Assembly (NCBI RefSeq): GCF_019801965.1
Contig: NZ_JAHVIA010000008.1
Coordinates: 186,001 to 250,000, forward strand
DNA: 64,000 bases
Direction: 5' to 3'
Source of the DNA: Salipiger bermudensis
GTDB taxonomy: Bacteria > Pseudomonadota > Alphaproteobacteria > Rhodobacterales > Rhodobacteraceae
The position numbers and the translations under genes are program-made. This document shows positions 25,905 through 35,204 of this stretch, piece after piece. The notes below the pieces were generated by a model. The model had not been told where the DNA came from. It searched no databases and was given only the letters and a program-made list of their open reading frames with translations. Every line of letters begins with the position of its first letter. The first letter of the stretch is position 1.

Positions 25905-26660
25905 ATGACCCTGCAAGAGCGCCTTCCCTTCGATCTTTCGACCTCGCGGCCGCTGCCGAATATCGGCCCCATCGCCATGTCCGACTGGCTCCTCGTCGAC
26001 GAGGCCTATGCCGGCCAGATGGCCGACCGGGAGCGTCTCCTCAACACCAATCGCGACGCGGTGCTGGCGCTCTCCGAGCGCGCCCGTCCGGCGGCGGACG
26101 AGCTGCTCGAGGTCGTGCTCGCGCATCTGCCCGAGGGGTTCTCCCGCGACGGTGCGCGCGTCACCCGGCCCGACGGCACGCAGGTGACGCTCGATCGCGA
26201 GGACCCGATGGGCACGCTGGGGCGCCTGGTGCAGGAGGATTTCTGCCTGCTCGAGAAGGCGGAGGGCGAGGCGGAGCACGTGCTCACCGGCGCGGTGCTG
26301 TGCTTTCCCGCCGGCTGGCGGCTGGCGCAGAAGGTGATGCGCCCGCTGGTCGAGATCCACATCCCGATCCCCGAGTATGACGATGCCATCGCGGCGCGGG
26401 TGCAGCGGCTTTTCGACGGGGTGCAGGTGGGGCGTCCGCTGATGCGCTTCAACCGGCTGTGGTACAACGACCCGACGCTGTTCCAGCCCGGCCCCCGGCG
26501 CGACAACACCGACCGCGCCGATCCCGCCACCGCGGCTTATTTCCGCTCCGAGCGGCAATGCCTAGTGCGGCTGCCCGAGACCCGCGCGGTGGTGTTCTCG
26601 ATCCACACCTACGTGATGGAGCGGGCCCGCGCCCTCGCGCTCAGCGCGTCAGCTGGTTGA
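25905..26660 (+). CDS. DUF3445 (heme-dependent oxidative N-demethylase-like) protein
   Basis: 251 aa, cytoplasmic. The pattern fits the DUF3445 family, some of whose members are called heme-dependent oxidative N-demethylases: an early MSDWLLVDEAYAGQMADRE segment, LVQEDFCLLEK, and the C-terminal LVRLPETRAVVFSIHTYVM. Nothing nearby (no methylamine or dimethylamine genes) points to a substrate, so activity is uncertain. The first ATG at 25905 lacks a strong ribosome site. The 3' end overlaps the convergent gene at 26641 by 20 bases. Confidence 0.78.
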   Translation: MTLQERLPFDLSTSRPLPNIGPIAMSDWLLVDEAYAGQMADRERLLNTNRDAVLALSERARPAADELLEVVLAHLPEGFSRDGARVTRPDGTQVTLDREDPMGTLGRLVQEDFCLLEKAEGEAEHVLTGAVLCFPAGWRLAQKVMRPLVEIHIPIPEYDDAIAARVQRLFDGVQVGRPLMRFNRLWYNDPTLFQPGPRRDNTDRADPATAAYFRSERQCLVRLPETRAVVFSIHTYVMERARALALSASAG

Positions 26661-27429
26661 GGACGTCGCGCAGGATGTCGGTGTTCGCGAACACGATGGC
26701 CAGCGCGACCAGCACGAGAACCCGGCTCACCAGCCGCAGATCCATGCCGCGCCACAGGCTCCAGAAGAACGTCAGCGCGCGGAACGGCAGCAAGACGAGG
26801 CCGAAACGACGCTTGCGGGGCCGAGCGGGTGTGCGGGTGTCGGCGCGCCGATCCGGCGCCTGCCGGCGCTCCTGCGCGCCTGTGGCGGGCTCGTCGGTGC
26901 TCCCGGCGACCTCCGCGGTCTCGGCGAGCAGGGCCGGGCCCTCGTCGTCGTCGACCGCCATCATCTCGCGCAGATGCTCGCTCAGGGCAAAATCCATGTG
27001 CGGGGGCTGGGTCGGATTGTACTGGTTGTCGGGCACCGGCTGGCCAAACATCTCGCGGAAATCGTCGGGTTCGATCAGCGTCTCGCAATCGAACCAGTCG
27101 ATCGAATCCACCGGGATGTGCGACAGCATCCCGCGCACGGTCTGGGCAAGGATGCGCCGCGCCAGCGTCTCGTCCGACATCTCGCCCTTGCGCAGCAGGA
27201 TGCGGATCGAGAGATAGGGGGCGTCATCCGGGATGCGCTGGACCTTGACCGAAATGCCGAAATGATCTGCCATGATCGCGGCGCGCTTGTTCGAGCGGCG
27301 GATCGGGCGGCCTGACCGGGTATCGAGCCGTCGCAGAACCTGGGCGGCGTCGCTGAGCAGTTGCCTGTCATTCAGCGCGACATCGTGGGTCAAGAAAATG
27401 CCCGCATGCGGTGTCTCTGCGTATCCCAA
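26641..27429 (-). CDS. Uncharacterised protein with C-terminal membrane helix
   Basis: 262 aa if the TTG at 27429 is used; a GGGAG lies eight to nine bases before it, and the next in-frame Met is at residue 53. The N-terminal 130 residues are soluble (HDVALNDRQLLSDAAQVLRR, then MADHFGISVKVQRIPDDAPY and WFDCETLIEPDDFREMFGQ), followed by an acidic/Pro-rich linker, a basic patch (RPRKRRFG) and one or two hydrophobic segments (FGLVLLPFRALTFFWSLW; VSRVLVLVALAIVFANTDIL). I do not recognise the family. It looks like a membrane-anchored cytoplasmic domain. A perfect CtrA-type site lies about 90-100 bases upstream. Confidence 0.7.
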   Translation of the reverse strand: MGYAETPHAGIFLTHDVALNDRQLLSDAAQVLRRLDTRSGRPIRRSNKRAAIMADHFGISVKVQRIPDDAPYLSIRILLRKGEMSDETLARRILAQTVRGMLSHIPVDSIDWFDCETLIEPDDFREMFGQPVPDNQYNPTQPPHMDFALSEHLREMMAVDDDEGPALLAETAEVAGSTDEPATGAQERRQAPDRRADTRTPARPRKRRFGLVLLPFRALTFFWSLWRGMDLRLVSRVLVLVALAIVFANTDILRDVLNQLTR

Positions 27430-27516
27430 AACCCGGGACTCCCTGAACTCACTTAAAACATTAGATTTTCACAGAATACATATCAAATTAGGCATATTGT
27501 CGACGCGGGGGTGTCG

Positions 27517-27533
27517 TTAATGCGTCCTTAACC
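27517..27533. promoter_or_regulatory. CtrA-type binding site
   Basis: TTAA-N7-TTAACC at 27517-27533 is an exact match to the alphaproteobacterial CtrA full site. It lies upstream of the uncharacterised gene starting at 27429 and downstream of the transglycosylase gene, in a 214-base gap. Confidence 0.5.
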
Positions 27534-27643
27534 ATCCGCGAGGTGGCCGCGATGCGCGGCGGAACCGGGCGGGCATCCGGGCCGGAACGGGCGGGCCGGG
27601 TTGGCGCCGCGGAGCCGGGGCCCCGCGGCTGGAGTTGCACCTG

Positions 27644-28456
27644 TCAGCGGTCGATGCGCTCGGCCGAGAGGGCGATGGCCTGCTGGTAGACGGTGGCGGC
27701 GTTCCACTCGTTCAGCACGCGGAAATTGGCCGTGCCCTGCTGGTAGGGCTGACCCGGTCGCCAGCCCTTCTGGCGCAGGAAATTCGCGGTCGAGGCCAGC
27801 GCGTCCCACTGGTTGTAGAAATCGACGCGGCCGTCGCCATTTCCGTCGACCCCGTAGCGCATGGCGTTGCCCGGAAGGAACTGGGTATGGCCCAGCTCGC
27901 CATGGGCGGCGCCCTTCTGGTTGGGCGCCAGCATGCCGCGGTCGACCATCTGCAGCGCCGCCAACGCGTGCGGCGTGAAGAACGAGGAGCGGCGGCAATC
28001 ATAGGCCACGGTGCTGATCGAGGACACCACCGGGACGTTGCCCATGCTGCGGCCGAAGCCTGTCTCCATGCCGTGAATCGCCACGAGGATTCCCGCGGGC
28101 ACGCCATAGCGCTGCTCGATCGCGGCGTAGAATTGCGGGTTGGCCTGCACCCGCTTGCGCCCCGTGGCGGCGAAGCCGTCGAGCGAGCCAAGCCGGATTC
28201 GAATGAAATCGTTGAGCGCGTATTTCACGCCCTTCTGGTTGCGGTCGGCAGCGATGGTCGTGGTGGAATATTGCGCGTTCATAAGCGCTTGAAGGCCACG
28301 TTGACCAACGCCAGCGCGCTGCGCCTCGGCGGCGAATTCCTGCTTCCAGGCGCTGAAGCCGCTGGCGTTGTTGCCGCATGTGGCGGCTTGCACCGTGCCT
28401 GCCGTGGCGAGCCCGAGGGTCATGGCTGCGGCAAGTCTGAATACCCGGCGGAACAT
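27644..28456 (-). CDS. Lytic murein transglycosylase (MltB/SLT_2 family)
   Basis: Periplasmic enzyme that cleaves peptidoglycan glycan strands with formation of 1,6-anhydro ends. 270 aa with an N-terminal Sec signal (MFRRVFRLAAAMTLGLATAG, cleavage near VQA-AT). The catalytic Glu is in AIHGMETGFGRSMG; HGELGHTQFLPGNAMRYGVD and LASTANFLRQKGWRPGQPY are SLT_2 family motifs. It has no lipobox, so it is probably soluble, unlike E. coli MltB. GGAGA precedes the start. It follows a separate uncharacterised gene with a hairpin between them. Confidence 0.92.
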   Translation of the reverse strand: MFRRVFRLAAAMTLGLATAGTVQAATCGNNASGFSAWKQEFAAEAQRAGVGQRGLQALMNAQYSTTTIAADRNQKGVKYALNDFIRIRLGSLDGFAATGRKRVQANPQFYAAIEQRYGVPAGILVAIHGMETGFGRSMGNVPVVSSISTVAYDCRRSSFFTPHALAALQMVDRGMLAPNQKGAAHGELGHTQFLPGNAMRYGVDGNGDGRVDFYNQWDALASTANFLRQKGWRPGQPYQQGTANFRVLNEWNAATVYQQAIALSAERIDR

Positions 28457-28579
28457 TCTTGGTTCTCCAATTCACTCTGAGTTGAGGAGAACGGTAGCCC
28501 AGCACCCGGACGCGGCAAACAGAAATGTCTCGCGCATCGCTCGCAACCCTCGTTTCGCGCAGGGCGCCCCGAATATCGC

Positions 28580-28610
28580 GATCCGGGCCCTCCCACCTTG
28601 GGCCCGGATC
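28580..28610 (-). terminator. Perfect hairpin between genes
   Basis: Eleven-base perfect arms GATCCGGGCCC (28580-28590) and GGGCCCGGATC (28600-28610), starting 13 bases after the stop of the minus-strand gene at 28623. There is no T run, so termination is plausible but not certain. Confidence 0.55.
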
Positions 28611-28622
28611 CGCGCGACCGGC

Positions 28623-29474
28623 TCAGTAGCTGCCAAGCAGACCGGCCGCGACACCCGTTGCATCCAGAGCCACGAACAGGCCGGCGATCCCGGTGGCGAG
28701 CATGCGGCGCTGCTGCGGGAAGGCGCTGGTGGCGTTGTAGGCCAGAAGCGGCACGGCCAGCGGCAGCGAGATCGTGGCGACGCCCACCGAAAGCGCCCAG
28801 CTCGAGACGCTCGCCGGTTCCGCGGCCTCGGGCTGCTCGCGCGGCAGGTCGGCCATCTCGATCTTCTGGACCGGGGCGACCAGCGCGCTGCGCAGGCGGC
28901 GATCATAGGCCTGGTAATGTGCCTCGGTGCGCTTGGTCTGCGCCGTGGGCTGCCGCCGGGCCTTCTTGGCGACCGGCAGGGTCCGGGCCAGGACATCCTT
29001 CTGGCTCAGGCGCTGGGTGCGGGCCTGGCCGTGCTCGAGCTTGACGCGGCGCGGGCGCAGGCGCTCAGGCTCGGCGGCCTGCACGGGCTGCTGTGCAGCG
29101 CAGGCGGGCGCGAGCTGGGCCAGGAAGCGCTCACGTGGCAGGCGGAGCTCGGTGCCGGCCCAGATCACATGGGCGACGGGCAGGGCTTCGACGAGGGCGA
29201 AGGCGACATGCGCCAGCGGCGTCAGCAGGGCTGCGTCTTCGCGCGGGGCGGTGACGTGCAGCACGACCTCGTCGCCCTCGTGATGAATGCGGGCCTCCCA
29301 GTCGCCGCCGGATGTGGCGAAGGACAGGGCGGCGGTGTCGGTCATGTCGCAACCTGCGACAGAGAAATCGTTATGCGTCAGGGCATCGCGCATGATCTGT
29401 TGGATCTCGTCGACAACGACGATCGAACGGGCGGCGAAGACAAGACGGGCTGTACTCGTGAAACCTTGGGTCAT
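28623..29474 (-). CDS. Uncharacterised membrane protein
   Basis: 283 aa from the ATG at 29474, which has AGGAG upstream; a longer upstream in-frame reading is basic and unconserved-looking. The N-terminal ~110 residues look like a small alpha/beta domain (MTQGFTSTARLVFAARSIVV, then DWEARIHHEGDEVVLHVTAP). A long basic, Gln/Arg-rich linker follows (residues ~115-215), and then two hydrophobic segments (VSSWALSVGVATISLPLAVP; RRMLATGIAGLFVALDATGV). I do not recognise it. The layout suggests a cytoplasmic domain tethered by a C-terminal membrane hairpin. A 5' hairpin lies at 29514-29546. Confidence 0.7.
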   Translation of the reverse strand: MTQGFTSTARLVFAARSIVVVDEIQQIMRDALTHNDFSVAGCDMTDTAALSFATSGGDWEARIHHEGDEVVLHVTAPREDAALLTPLAHVAFALVEALPVAHVIWAGTELRLPRERFLAQLAPACAAQQPVQAAEPERLRPRRVKLEHGQARTQRLSQKDVLARTLPVAKKARRQPTAQTKRTEAHYQAYDRRLRSALVAPVQKIEMADLPREQPEAAEPASVSSWALSVGVATISLPLAVPLLAYNATSAFPQQRRMLATGIAGLFVALDATGVAAGLLGSY

Positions 29475-30010
29475 CTTGAACTCCTGAGCAGTGTTTTTGT
29501 TGGTTTTGACTATCCCCACGAGACTCAGTCTTGGTCTCGATTGGGGTGAGAATCTGGTCTGTCTGCGGTGCGGGCGGGTCCGATCTGCCGCGGTCCTGCC
29601 CAAGGTCGGGATGATTTCGCCGTAATTTCAATGAATTGCCGTGCGAGGGCCACATTCTGACGCGAAGGCGTGGAATTAGTCCGGATTTGTCTCAACCTAC
29701 CCGAAAGGGTTGGTGCTAAAGAGCGTCAGGTTGACCGGTTTTGCAACCGCGTCCTGGCGCAGTTTCTTGAAGCGGTCGTCGCGTTGTCGCGCCTTCGTGA
29801 GAACGGTGGAGCGGATCCGGGTGGATCTTCGATAGTCGGGAAACAATGGGGACAAATACCGACCACGAATCATGGGGCGCGGTCAACATTCGGTCCTGCA
29901 AGGGGTGATTAGGCCGCATATTCGGCAGGCCCCCAAGGGCGGCGACCTGCTTCACCGGAGCAACGAAAAAGGGCGCCCGAAGGCGCCCTTTCCCAAACTC
30001 TCCGCGAGGA
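29475..30010. other. Intergenic region, 536 bases, no convincing gene
   Basis: It holds a bulged inverted repeat at 29514-29546 (CCCC, CGAGAC at 29519-29524; GTCTCG at 29534-29539, GGGG), which would lie in the leader of the minus-strand gene at 28623, and the glnA terminator at its right end. Small open frames of about 80 codons on both strands (29670-29955) lack ribosome sites and are mutually antisense, so I do not call them. No RNA gene was recognised. Confidence 0.6.
29966..29990 (-). terminator. Terminator of glnA
   Basis: On the minus strand, AAGGGCGCC and GGCGCCCTT around TTCG (core 29971-29988), followed by a run of T. It starts about 20 bases after the glnA stop. It is a classic GNRA/UUCG-type tight loop. 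Confidence 0.9.
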
Positions 30011-31417
30011 TCAGCAGCTGTAGTACAGCTTGAACTCGACCGGGTGCGGGGTCATTTCGTACTGCTCGAGCTCTTCCATCTTGAGGTCGATGTAGCCTTC
30101 GATCTGGTCCTTGGTGAACACGTCACCGGCCAGCAGGAAGTCCATGTCGGCCTTCAGCTCGTCCAGAGCCTCACGCAGCGAGCCGCAGACGGTCGGGATG
30201 CCTTCCAGCTCCTCCGGCGGCAGGTCGTAGAGGTTCTTGTCCATGGCTTCGCCCGGATCGATCTTGTTCTTGATGCCGTCGAGGCCGGCCATCAGGAGCG
30301 CTGCGAAGCACAGGTAGGGGTTTGCCGACGGGTCGGGGAAGCGGGCTTCCACACGCTTTGCCTTCGGCGATTCCGCCCACGGAATACGCACGCAGCCCGA
30401 GCGGTTGCGGGCCGAGTAGGCGCGCAGCACGGGGGCTTCGAAGCCCGGGACCAGACGCTTGTAGGAGTTGGTCGACGGGTTGGTGAAGGCGTTGAGCGCC
30501 TTGGCGTGCTTGAGCAGGCCGCCGATGTACCACAGGGCTTCCTGCGACAGGTCGGCATACTTGTCGCCTGCGAAGAGCGGCTTGCCGTCCTTCCAGATCG
30601 ACATGTTCACGTGCATGCCGGTGCCGTTGTCGCCGGCGATCGGCTTCGGCATGAAGGTTGCCGACTTGCCGTAGGCCTGGGCCACGTTGTGGATGATGTA
30701 CTTGTACTTCTGAAGCTCGTCAGCCTGCTTGGTGACGGTGCCGAAGATCAGGCCAAGCTCGTGCTGGCACGACGCCACCTCGTGGTGGTGCTTGTCGACC
30801 TTCATGCCGATGCGCTTCATGGTCGAGAGCATCTCGGAGCGCAGGTCCTGCGCGTCGTCGATCGGGTTGACCGGGAAGTAGCCGCCCTTGACGCCCGGAC
30901 GGTGGCCGGTGTTGCCCATCTCGTAGTCGGTGTCGGTGTTCCACGATGCGTCGAGCGCGTCGACTTCGTAGGAGACCTTGTTCATCGCGACCGAGAACTT
31001 CACGTCGTCGAACAGGAAGAATTCGGCTTCCGGGCCCATGAACGCGGTGTCGCCGATGCCGGAGGACTTGAGGTAGGCCTCTGCCTTCATCGCGGTGCCG
31101 CGCGGGTCACGCTCGTAGGCTTCGCCGGTGTCGGGCTCGACCACCGAGCAGTGGATGCAGAGAGTCTTCTCGGCATAGAACGGGTCGATATACACGCTGT
31201 CCGGGTCGGGCATCAGCTTCATGTCGGATGCTTCGATCGACTTCCAGCCTGCGATGGAGGAACCGTCGAACATGAAGCCTTCTTCGAGGAAATCCTCGTC
31301 GACCTCATCGGCAATCACCGTCACGTGCTGCAGCTTGCCGCGCGGATCGGTGAAGCGGATGTCGACGTAAGCGACCTCCTCGTCCTTCATCAGCTTGAGA
31401 ACGTCCTTGATGCTCAT
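30011..31417 (-). CDS. glnA: Glutamine synthetase, type I
   Basis: ATP-dependent synthesis of glutamine from glutamate and ammonia; cytoplasmic dodecamer. 468 aa. [35 protein letters not shown] and the NRSGCVRIP loop are GS motifs. The adenylylation Tyr is at about residue 397 in [11 protein letters not shown], so activity is likely tuned by GlnE. A GAAGGGA ribosome site precedes the ATG. It follows glnB by 65 bases on the same strand, the usual glnBA operon of the group; GlnB signals nitrogen status to GlnE and NtrB. Confidence 0.98.
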   Translation of the reverse strand: MSIKDVLKLMKDEEVAYVDIRFTDPRGKLQHVTVIADEVDEDFLEEGFMFDGSSIAGWKSIEASDMKLMPDPDSVYIDPFYAEKTLCIHCSVVEPDTGEAYERDPRGTAMKAEAYLKSSGIGDTAFMGPEAEFFLFDDVKFSVAMNKVSYEVDALDASWNTDTDYEMGNTGHRPGVKGGYFPVNPIDDAQDLRSEMLSTMKRIGMKVDKHHHEVASCQHELGLIFGTVTKQADELQKYKYIIHNVAQAYGKSATFMPKPIAGDNGTGMHVNMSIWKDGKPLFAGDKYADLSQEALWYIGGLLKHAKALNAFTNPSTNSYKRLVPGFEAPVLRAYSARNRSGCVRIPWAESPKAKRVEARFPDPSANPYLCFAALLMAGLDGIKNKIDPGEAMDKNLYDLPPEELEGIPTVCGSLREALDELKADMDFLLAGDVFTKDQIEGYIDLKMEELEQYEMTPHPVEFKLYYSC

Positions 31418-31482
31418 TCCCTTCTTCCCTTTCTGTGACTTTGGGTCCGGTATGATTGTTTTATCGGCCGCCCGGGATGCGC

Positions 31483-31824
<342 letters not shown>

Positions 31825-31994
31825 CTATCTCTCCTCGTAATCCCGTGTCGGACCCTGCCAGATCATTTCTGCCCGGCGGCCACAATCGGATAGCCTACGG
31901 GGGCAGGGGGTGCATAGAGCGATTTGTATCGACCGCGTGAATTTTGCGCAACATGCCTTCAAAACGGGCGAAATGAAAACTTGAGGTGGAAGAC

Positions 31995-33596
31995 ATGGCA
32001 GATCTCCTGACAGCGGCGCAGATGCGCGCGGTGGAGACGGCAGCGATAAGCTCGGGCGAGGTGAGCGGTCTGGAGCTGATGGAGCGGGCCGGATCCGGCG
32101 TCGTGGACGCGGTTTTCCGGCACTGGCCGGAGCTTGCGCGCCGGGCGCACCGGGCGGTTGTCCTGTGCGGACCGGGCAACAATGGCGGCGACGGATTCGT
32201 CATCGCCCGGCTTCTGGTGGCGCGTGGCTGGGAGGTAGAGCTCTACCTCTACGGGGTGCTCGAGCGGCTGCCGCCCGATGCGCGGCGCAACGCCGAGCGC
32301 TGGCTCGAGATCGGCCGGATCCTGCCGCTCGAGCCCGGCTTCGAGGCCTCCAGCCGGCGCGCCGCGCTGGTGGTCGACGCGCTTTTCGGCACCGGGCTCA
32401 GCCGGCCGATCGCCGATCTCGGCGTGACGCTGCTCGATCTCGCGGAGCTGCGCGGCGAGGGGGCCGCGATGAGCGCCAGCGAGCGCCCGGACTGGACGCC
32501 GCTGATCGTCGCCGTCGACCTGCCGAGCGGGCTCTGCAGCGATAGCGGCCGGGTGCTGCGCGACGAGCATTTCGTGGGTCTTCCCGAGGTGCTTGAGGCA
32601 GCGTCCGCGGCCGCCGACCTGACGGTGACCTTCCACTCGCGCAAGCTCGGCCATGTGCTGGCGGAGGGGCCGGAGCTCTGTGGCACGGTGGTCGTCGTAC
32701 CGATCGGGCTCGAGCCGCGCCGCTCGCGCGCGCCGCGTGGCGAGCGGGTCGGTGAGGTGACGGCGCCCGCGGGGCTGGGCAAGGCCGGAGGGCACAAGTT
32801 CAGCCACGGCCATGCGCTGGTGCTGAGCGGCGGCTTCGGGCGCACCGGCGCGGCGCGGCTCTCGGCGCGCGCTGCGCTCCGGGTCGGCGCGGGGCTGGTG
32901 ACGCTCGGCGCACCGGGTGCGGCACAGATGGAGATCGCGGCGCAGATCACCGCGCTGATGCTGCGCCGGGTCGAGGGGGCGGAAGGGCTCGCGGAGCTGC
33001 TCGAGGATGACCGGATCAACGCGCTCTGTCTCGGCCCGGGGCTCGGGATCGAGCGGGCGCAGGAGCTGGTGCCGGTGGCGCTCGAGGTGGAGCGGCCGAC
33101 GCTGCTCGACGCGGATGCGCTGAGCGCCTTCGCCGACGATCCGGCCGAGCTCTTCGGGCTGCTGCACCGGGGCTGCGTCCTGACCCCGCATGACGGCGAG
33201 TTCGCCCGCCTGTTCCCCGATCTCGCGGCGCGGCTGCGCGAGGTGGCCGAGGCCGGGCCCGCCTATTCCCGCGTCGACGCCGCGCGCGAGGCGGCACGGC
33301 GGGCGGGCTGCGTGGTGTTGCTCAAGGGGCCCGACACGGTGATCGCTGCCCCGGACGGGCGCTGCGCGGTCAACGCGGGCGTCGGCGCGCGCGCGGCGCC
33401 CTGGCTGGCGACGGCTGGCGCGGGCGACGTTCTGGCGGGGCTGATCGCCGGACTGATGGCGCGCGCGCTGGCACCGTTCGAGGCGGCGGGTGCGGGCGCG
33501 TGGCTGCATGTCGAGGCGGCGCGGGCCTTCGGTCCAGGGCTGATCGCCGAGGATCTGCCGGAGGCGCTGCCGGGGGTTCTTGCGGGCTTGGTCTGA
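31995..33596 (+). CDS. nnr: Bifunctional NAD(P)H-hydrate epimerase / ADP-dependent dehydratase
   Basis: Repairs damaged NADHX and NADPHX. 533 aa in two fused domains. The N-terminal epimerase (YjeF_N, to about residue 210) has CGPGNNGGDGFVIARLL. The C-terminal carbohydrate-kinase-like dehydratase (from about 225) has GGFGRTGAARLSARAALRVG, GPGLGIERA, and the LATAGAGDVLAGLIAGLMA motif with the catalytic Asp. The start at 31995 (MADLLTAAQM) has GAGGTGG upstream; a GTG three codons earlier is possible. It is divergent from glnB. A shared terminator lies after it. Confidence 0.93.
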   Translation: MADLLTAAQMRAVETAAISSGEVSGLELMERAGSGVVDAVFRHWPELARRAHRAVVLCGPGNNGGDGFVIARLLVARGWEVELYLYGVLERLPPDARRNAERWLEIGRILPLEPGFEASSRRAALVVDALFGTGLSRPIADLGVTLLDLAELRGEGAAMSASERPDWTPLIVAVDLPSGLCSDSGRVLRDEHFVGLPEVLEAASAAADLTVTFHSRKLGHVLAEGPELCGTVVVVPIGLEPRRSRAPRGERVGEVTAPAGLGKAGGHKFSHGHALVLSGGFGRTGAARLSARAALRVGAGLVTLGAPGAAQMEIAAQITALMLRRVEGAEGLAELLEDDRINALCLGPGLGIERAQELVPVALEVERPTLLDADALSAFADDPAELFGLLHRGCVLTPHDGEFARLFPDLAARLREVAEAGPAYSRVDAAREAARRAGCVVLLKGPDTVIAAPDGRCAVNAGVGARAAPWLATAGAGDVLAGLIAGLMARALAPFEAAGAGAWLHVEAARAFGPGLIAEDLPEALPGVLAGLV

Positions 33597-33642
33597 GCGC
33601 TGCCCGCGTCGAGGGCAGCGCAACGCGTGAGCCCTAGAGGCA

Positions 33643-33672
33643 AGAAAAAAACGGGCCCGACCGGGCCCGTTC
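33643..33672. terminator. Bidirectional terminator, nnr / trpE
   Basis: ACGGGCCCG (33651-33659) and CGGGCCCGT (33662-33670) form a tight stem. A run of A on the left becomes the T tract for the minus-strand trpE message; the right side is only weakly T-rich for nnr. Confidence 0.85.
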
Positions 33673-33681
33673 CTTGCTGTC

Positions 33682-35196
33682 TCAGCTGTTCCCCGAGGAG
33701 GTGAACCGCGCCGCGTCCGCCGCCGCGCGGCGGATGGCGTTGGATTTGTGCACCGTCTCCATGTACTCGGATTCCGGGTCGCTGTCATAGACCACGCCGC
33801 CGCCGGCCTGGATGTAGAGCTTCTCGTCCTTCACGATGGCGGTGCGTAGCGCGATGCACATGTCCATGTCGCCGCCCGCCGAGAAATAGCCCACGCCGCC
33901 GCCATAGACGCCGCGCTTCTCGGGCTCCAGCTCGTCGATGATCTCCATCGCGCGGACCTTGGGCGCGCCCGAAACGGTGCCCGCGGGCATCCCGGCGAAG
34001 AAGGCCGACAGGGCGTCCTGATCCTCGGCCAGCTCGCCCACCACGTTGGAGACGATGTGCATCACGTGGCTGTAGCGCTCGATGATGAACTTCTCAGTCG
34101 GGCGGACGGTGCCGATCTTCGACACCCGGCCGACATCGTTGCGGCCGAGGTCGAGCAGCATCAGGTGCTCCGCCAGCTCCTTCTTGTCGGCCAGCAGATC
34201 CGCCTCGAGCGCCCGATCCTCCTCGGGCGTCGCACCGCGCGGACGGGTGCCGGCGATCGGGCGGATCGTTACCTCGCGGCCGAAGACCCGCACGAGGATC
34301 TCGGGGCTCGCGCCGATGACCTGGAAGCCGCCGAAGTTGAAGTAGAACATGAAGGGCGACGGGTTGGTGCGCCGCAGCGAGCGGTAGAGCGCGAAGGGCG
34401 GCAGCGGGAAGGTCTGGGTCCAGCGCTGCGCCGGCACGACCTGGAAGATGTCGCCCTTGCGAATGTAGTCCTTGGCGGTCTCGACCGCGGCCTTGTAGCT
34501 CTCGCGGGTGAAGTTCGACACCGGCTCGCCGGCCTCGTGCGCCTCGCCGAGATCGCGGCTGGCCTGCGGCAGCGCGCGCTCGAGGTCGCGCACCGCGTCC
34601 ATCACGCGTTCGGCGGCGCGGGCATAGGCGGCGCGGGCGGAGACACCGCCCTGAACCCAGGCCGGCGCCACCACGGTGACCTCGCCCTTGACCCCGTCGA
34701 GCACCGCGACGACCGAGGGCCGCAGCATCAGCGCGTCGGGCAGGCCCAGCGGGTCGGGATTGACGTTGGGCAGGTGCTCGACCAGCCGGATCATGTCATA
34801 TCCGAGATAGCCGAAGAGCCCGGCGGAGGCCTGCGGCAGATCCTCGGGCAGCTCGATGCGGCTTTCCGCGATCAGCTCGCGCAGCGCGGTCAGCGGATCG
34901 CTCTCCACCGGCTCGAAGGCCTCGGGATCGAAGCGCGCCTGACGGTTGATCTGCGCCGTCTCGCCATGACACTTCCAAACCACGTCGGGCTTCATGCCGA
35001 TGATCGAGTAGCGGCCACGAACCTCGCCGCCGGTCACCGACTCGAGCATGAAGGCGTCCTTGGCGGCGCCGGTCAGCTTGAGCATCAGCGACACCGGCGT
35101 GTCGAGATCGGCGGCGAGCCGGGCGTAGACCACCTGGTTCTTGCCGGCCTCGTAAGCCGCGGCGAAGTCTTCGAAAGCGGGGATGAGCGTCGCCAT
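33682..35196 (-). CDS. trpE: Anthranilate synthase component I
   Basis: Converts chorismate to anthranilate with TrpG, the first step of tryptophan synthesis. 504 aa. The N-terminal MLESVTGGEVRGRYSIIGMK is the Trp feedback site (LLES-like). The chorismate-binding core has AQRWTQTFPLPPFALYRSLR, IAGTRPRGATPEEDRALEAD, LDLGRNDVGRVSKIGTV and AGMPAGTVSGAPKVRAMEII. No trpG is adjacent. It begins eight bases after the ppiD stop on the same strand, so it is very likely co-transcribed with it; there is no room for a leader peptide or attenuator. Confidence 0.97.
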   Translation of the reverse strand: MATLIPAFEDFAAAYEAGKNQVVYARLAADLDTPVSLMLKLTGAAKDAFMLESVTGGEVRGRYSIIGMKPDVVWKCHGETAQINRQARFDPEAFEPVESDPLTALRELIAESRIELPEDLPQASAGLFGYLGYDMIRLVEHLPNVNPDPLGLPDALMLRPSVVAVLDGVKGEVTVVAPAWVQGGVSARAAYARAAERVMDAVRDLERALPQASRDLGEAHEAGEPVSNFTRESYKAAVETAKDYIRKGDIFQVVPAQRWTQTFPLPPFALYRSLRRTNPSPFMFYFNFGGFQVIGASPEILVRVFGREVTIRPIAGTRPRGATPEEDRALEADLLADKKELAEHLMLLDLGRNDVGRVSKIGTVRPTEKFIIERYSHVMHIVSNVVGELAEDQDALSAFFAGMPAGTVSGAPKVRAMEIIDELEPEKRGVYGGGVGYFSAGGDMDMCIALRTAIVKDEKLYIQAGGGVVYDSDPESEYMETVHKSNAIRRAAADAARFTSSGNS

Positions 35197-35204
35197 GATG
35201 TGCC

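Noticed and set aside
29670-29955. Two opposed small open frames in the gap before glnA
   Set aside because: They overlap each other on opposite strands, lack ribosome sites and have no recognisable sequence.
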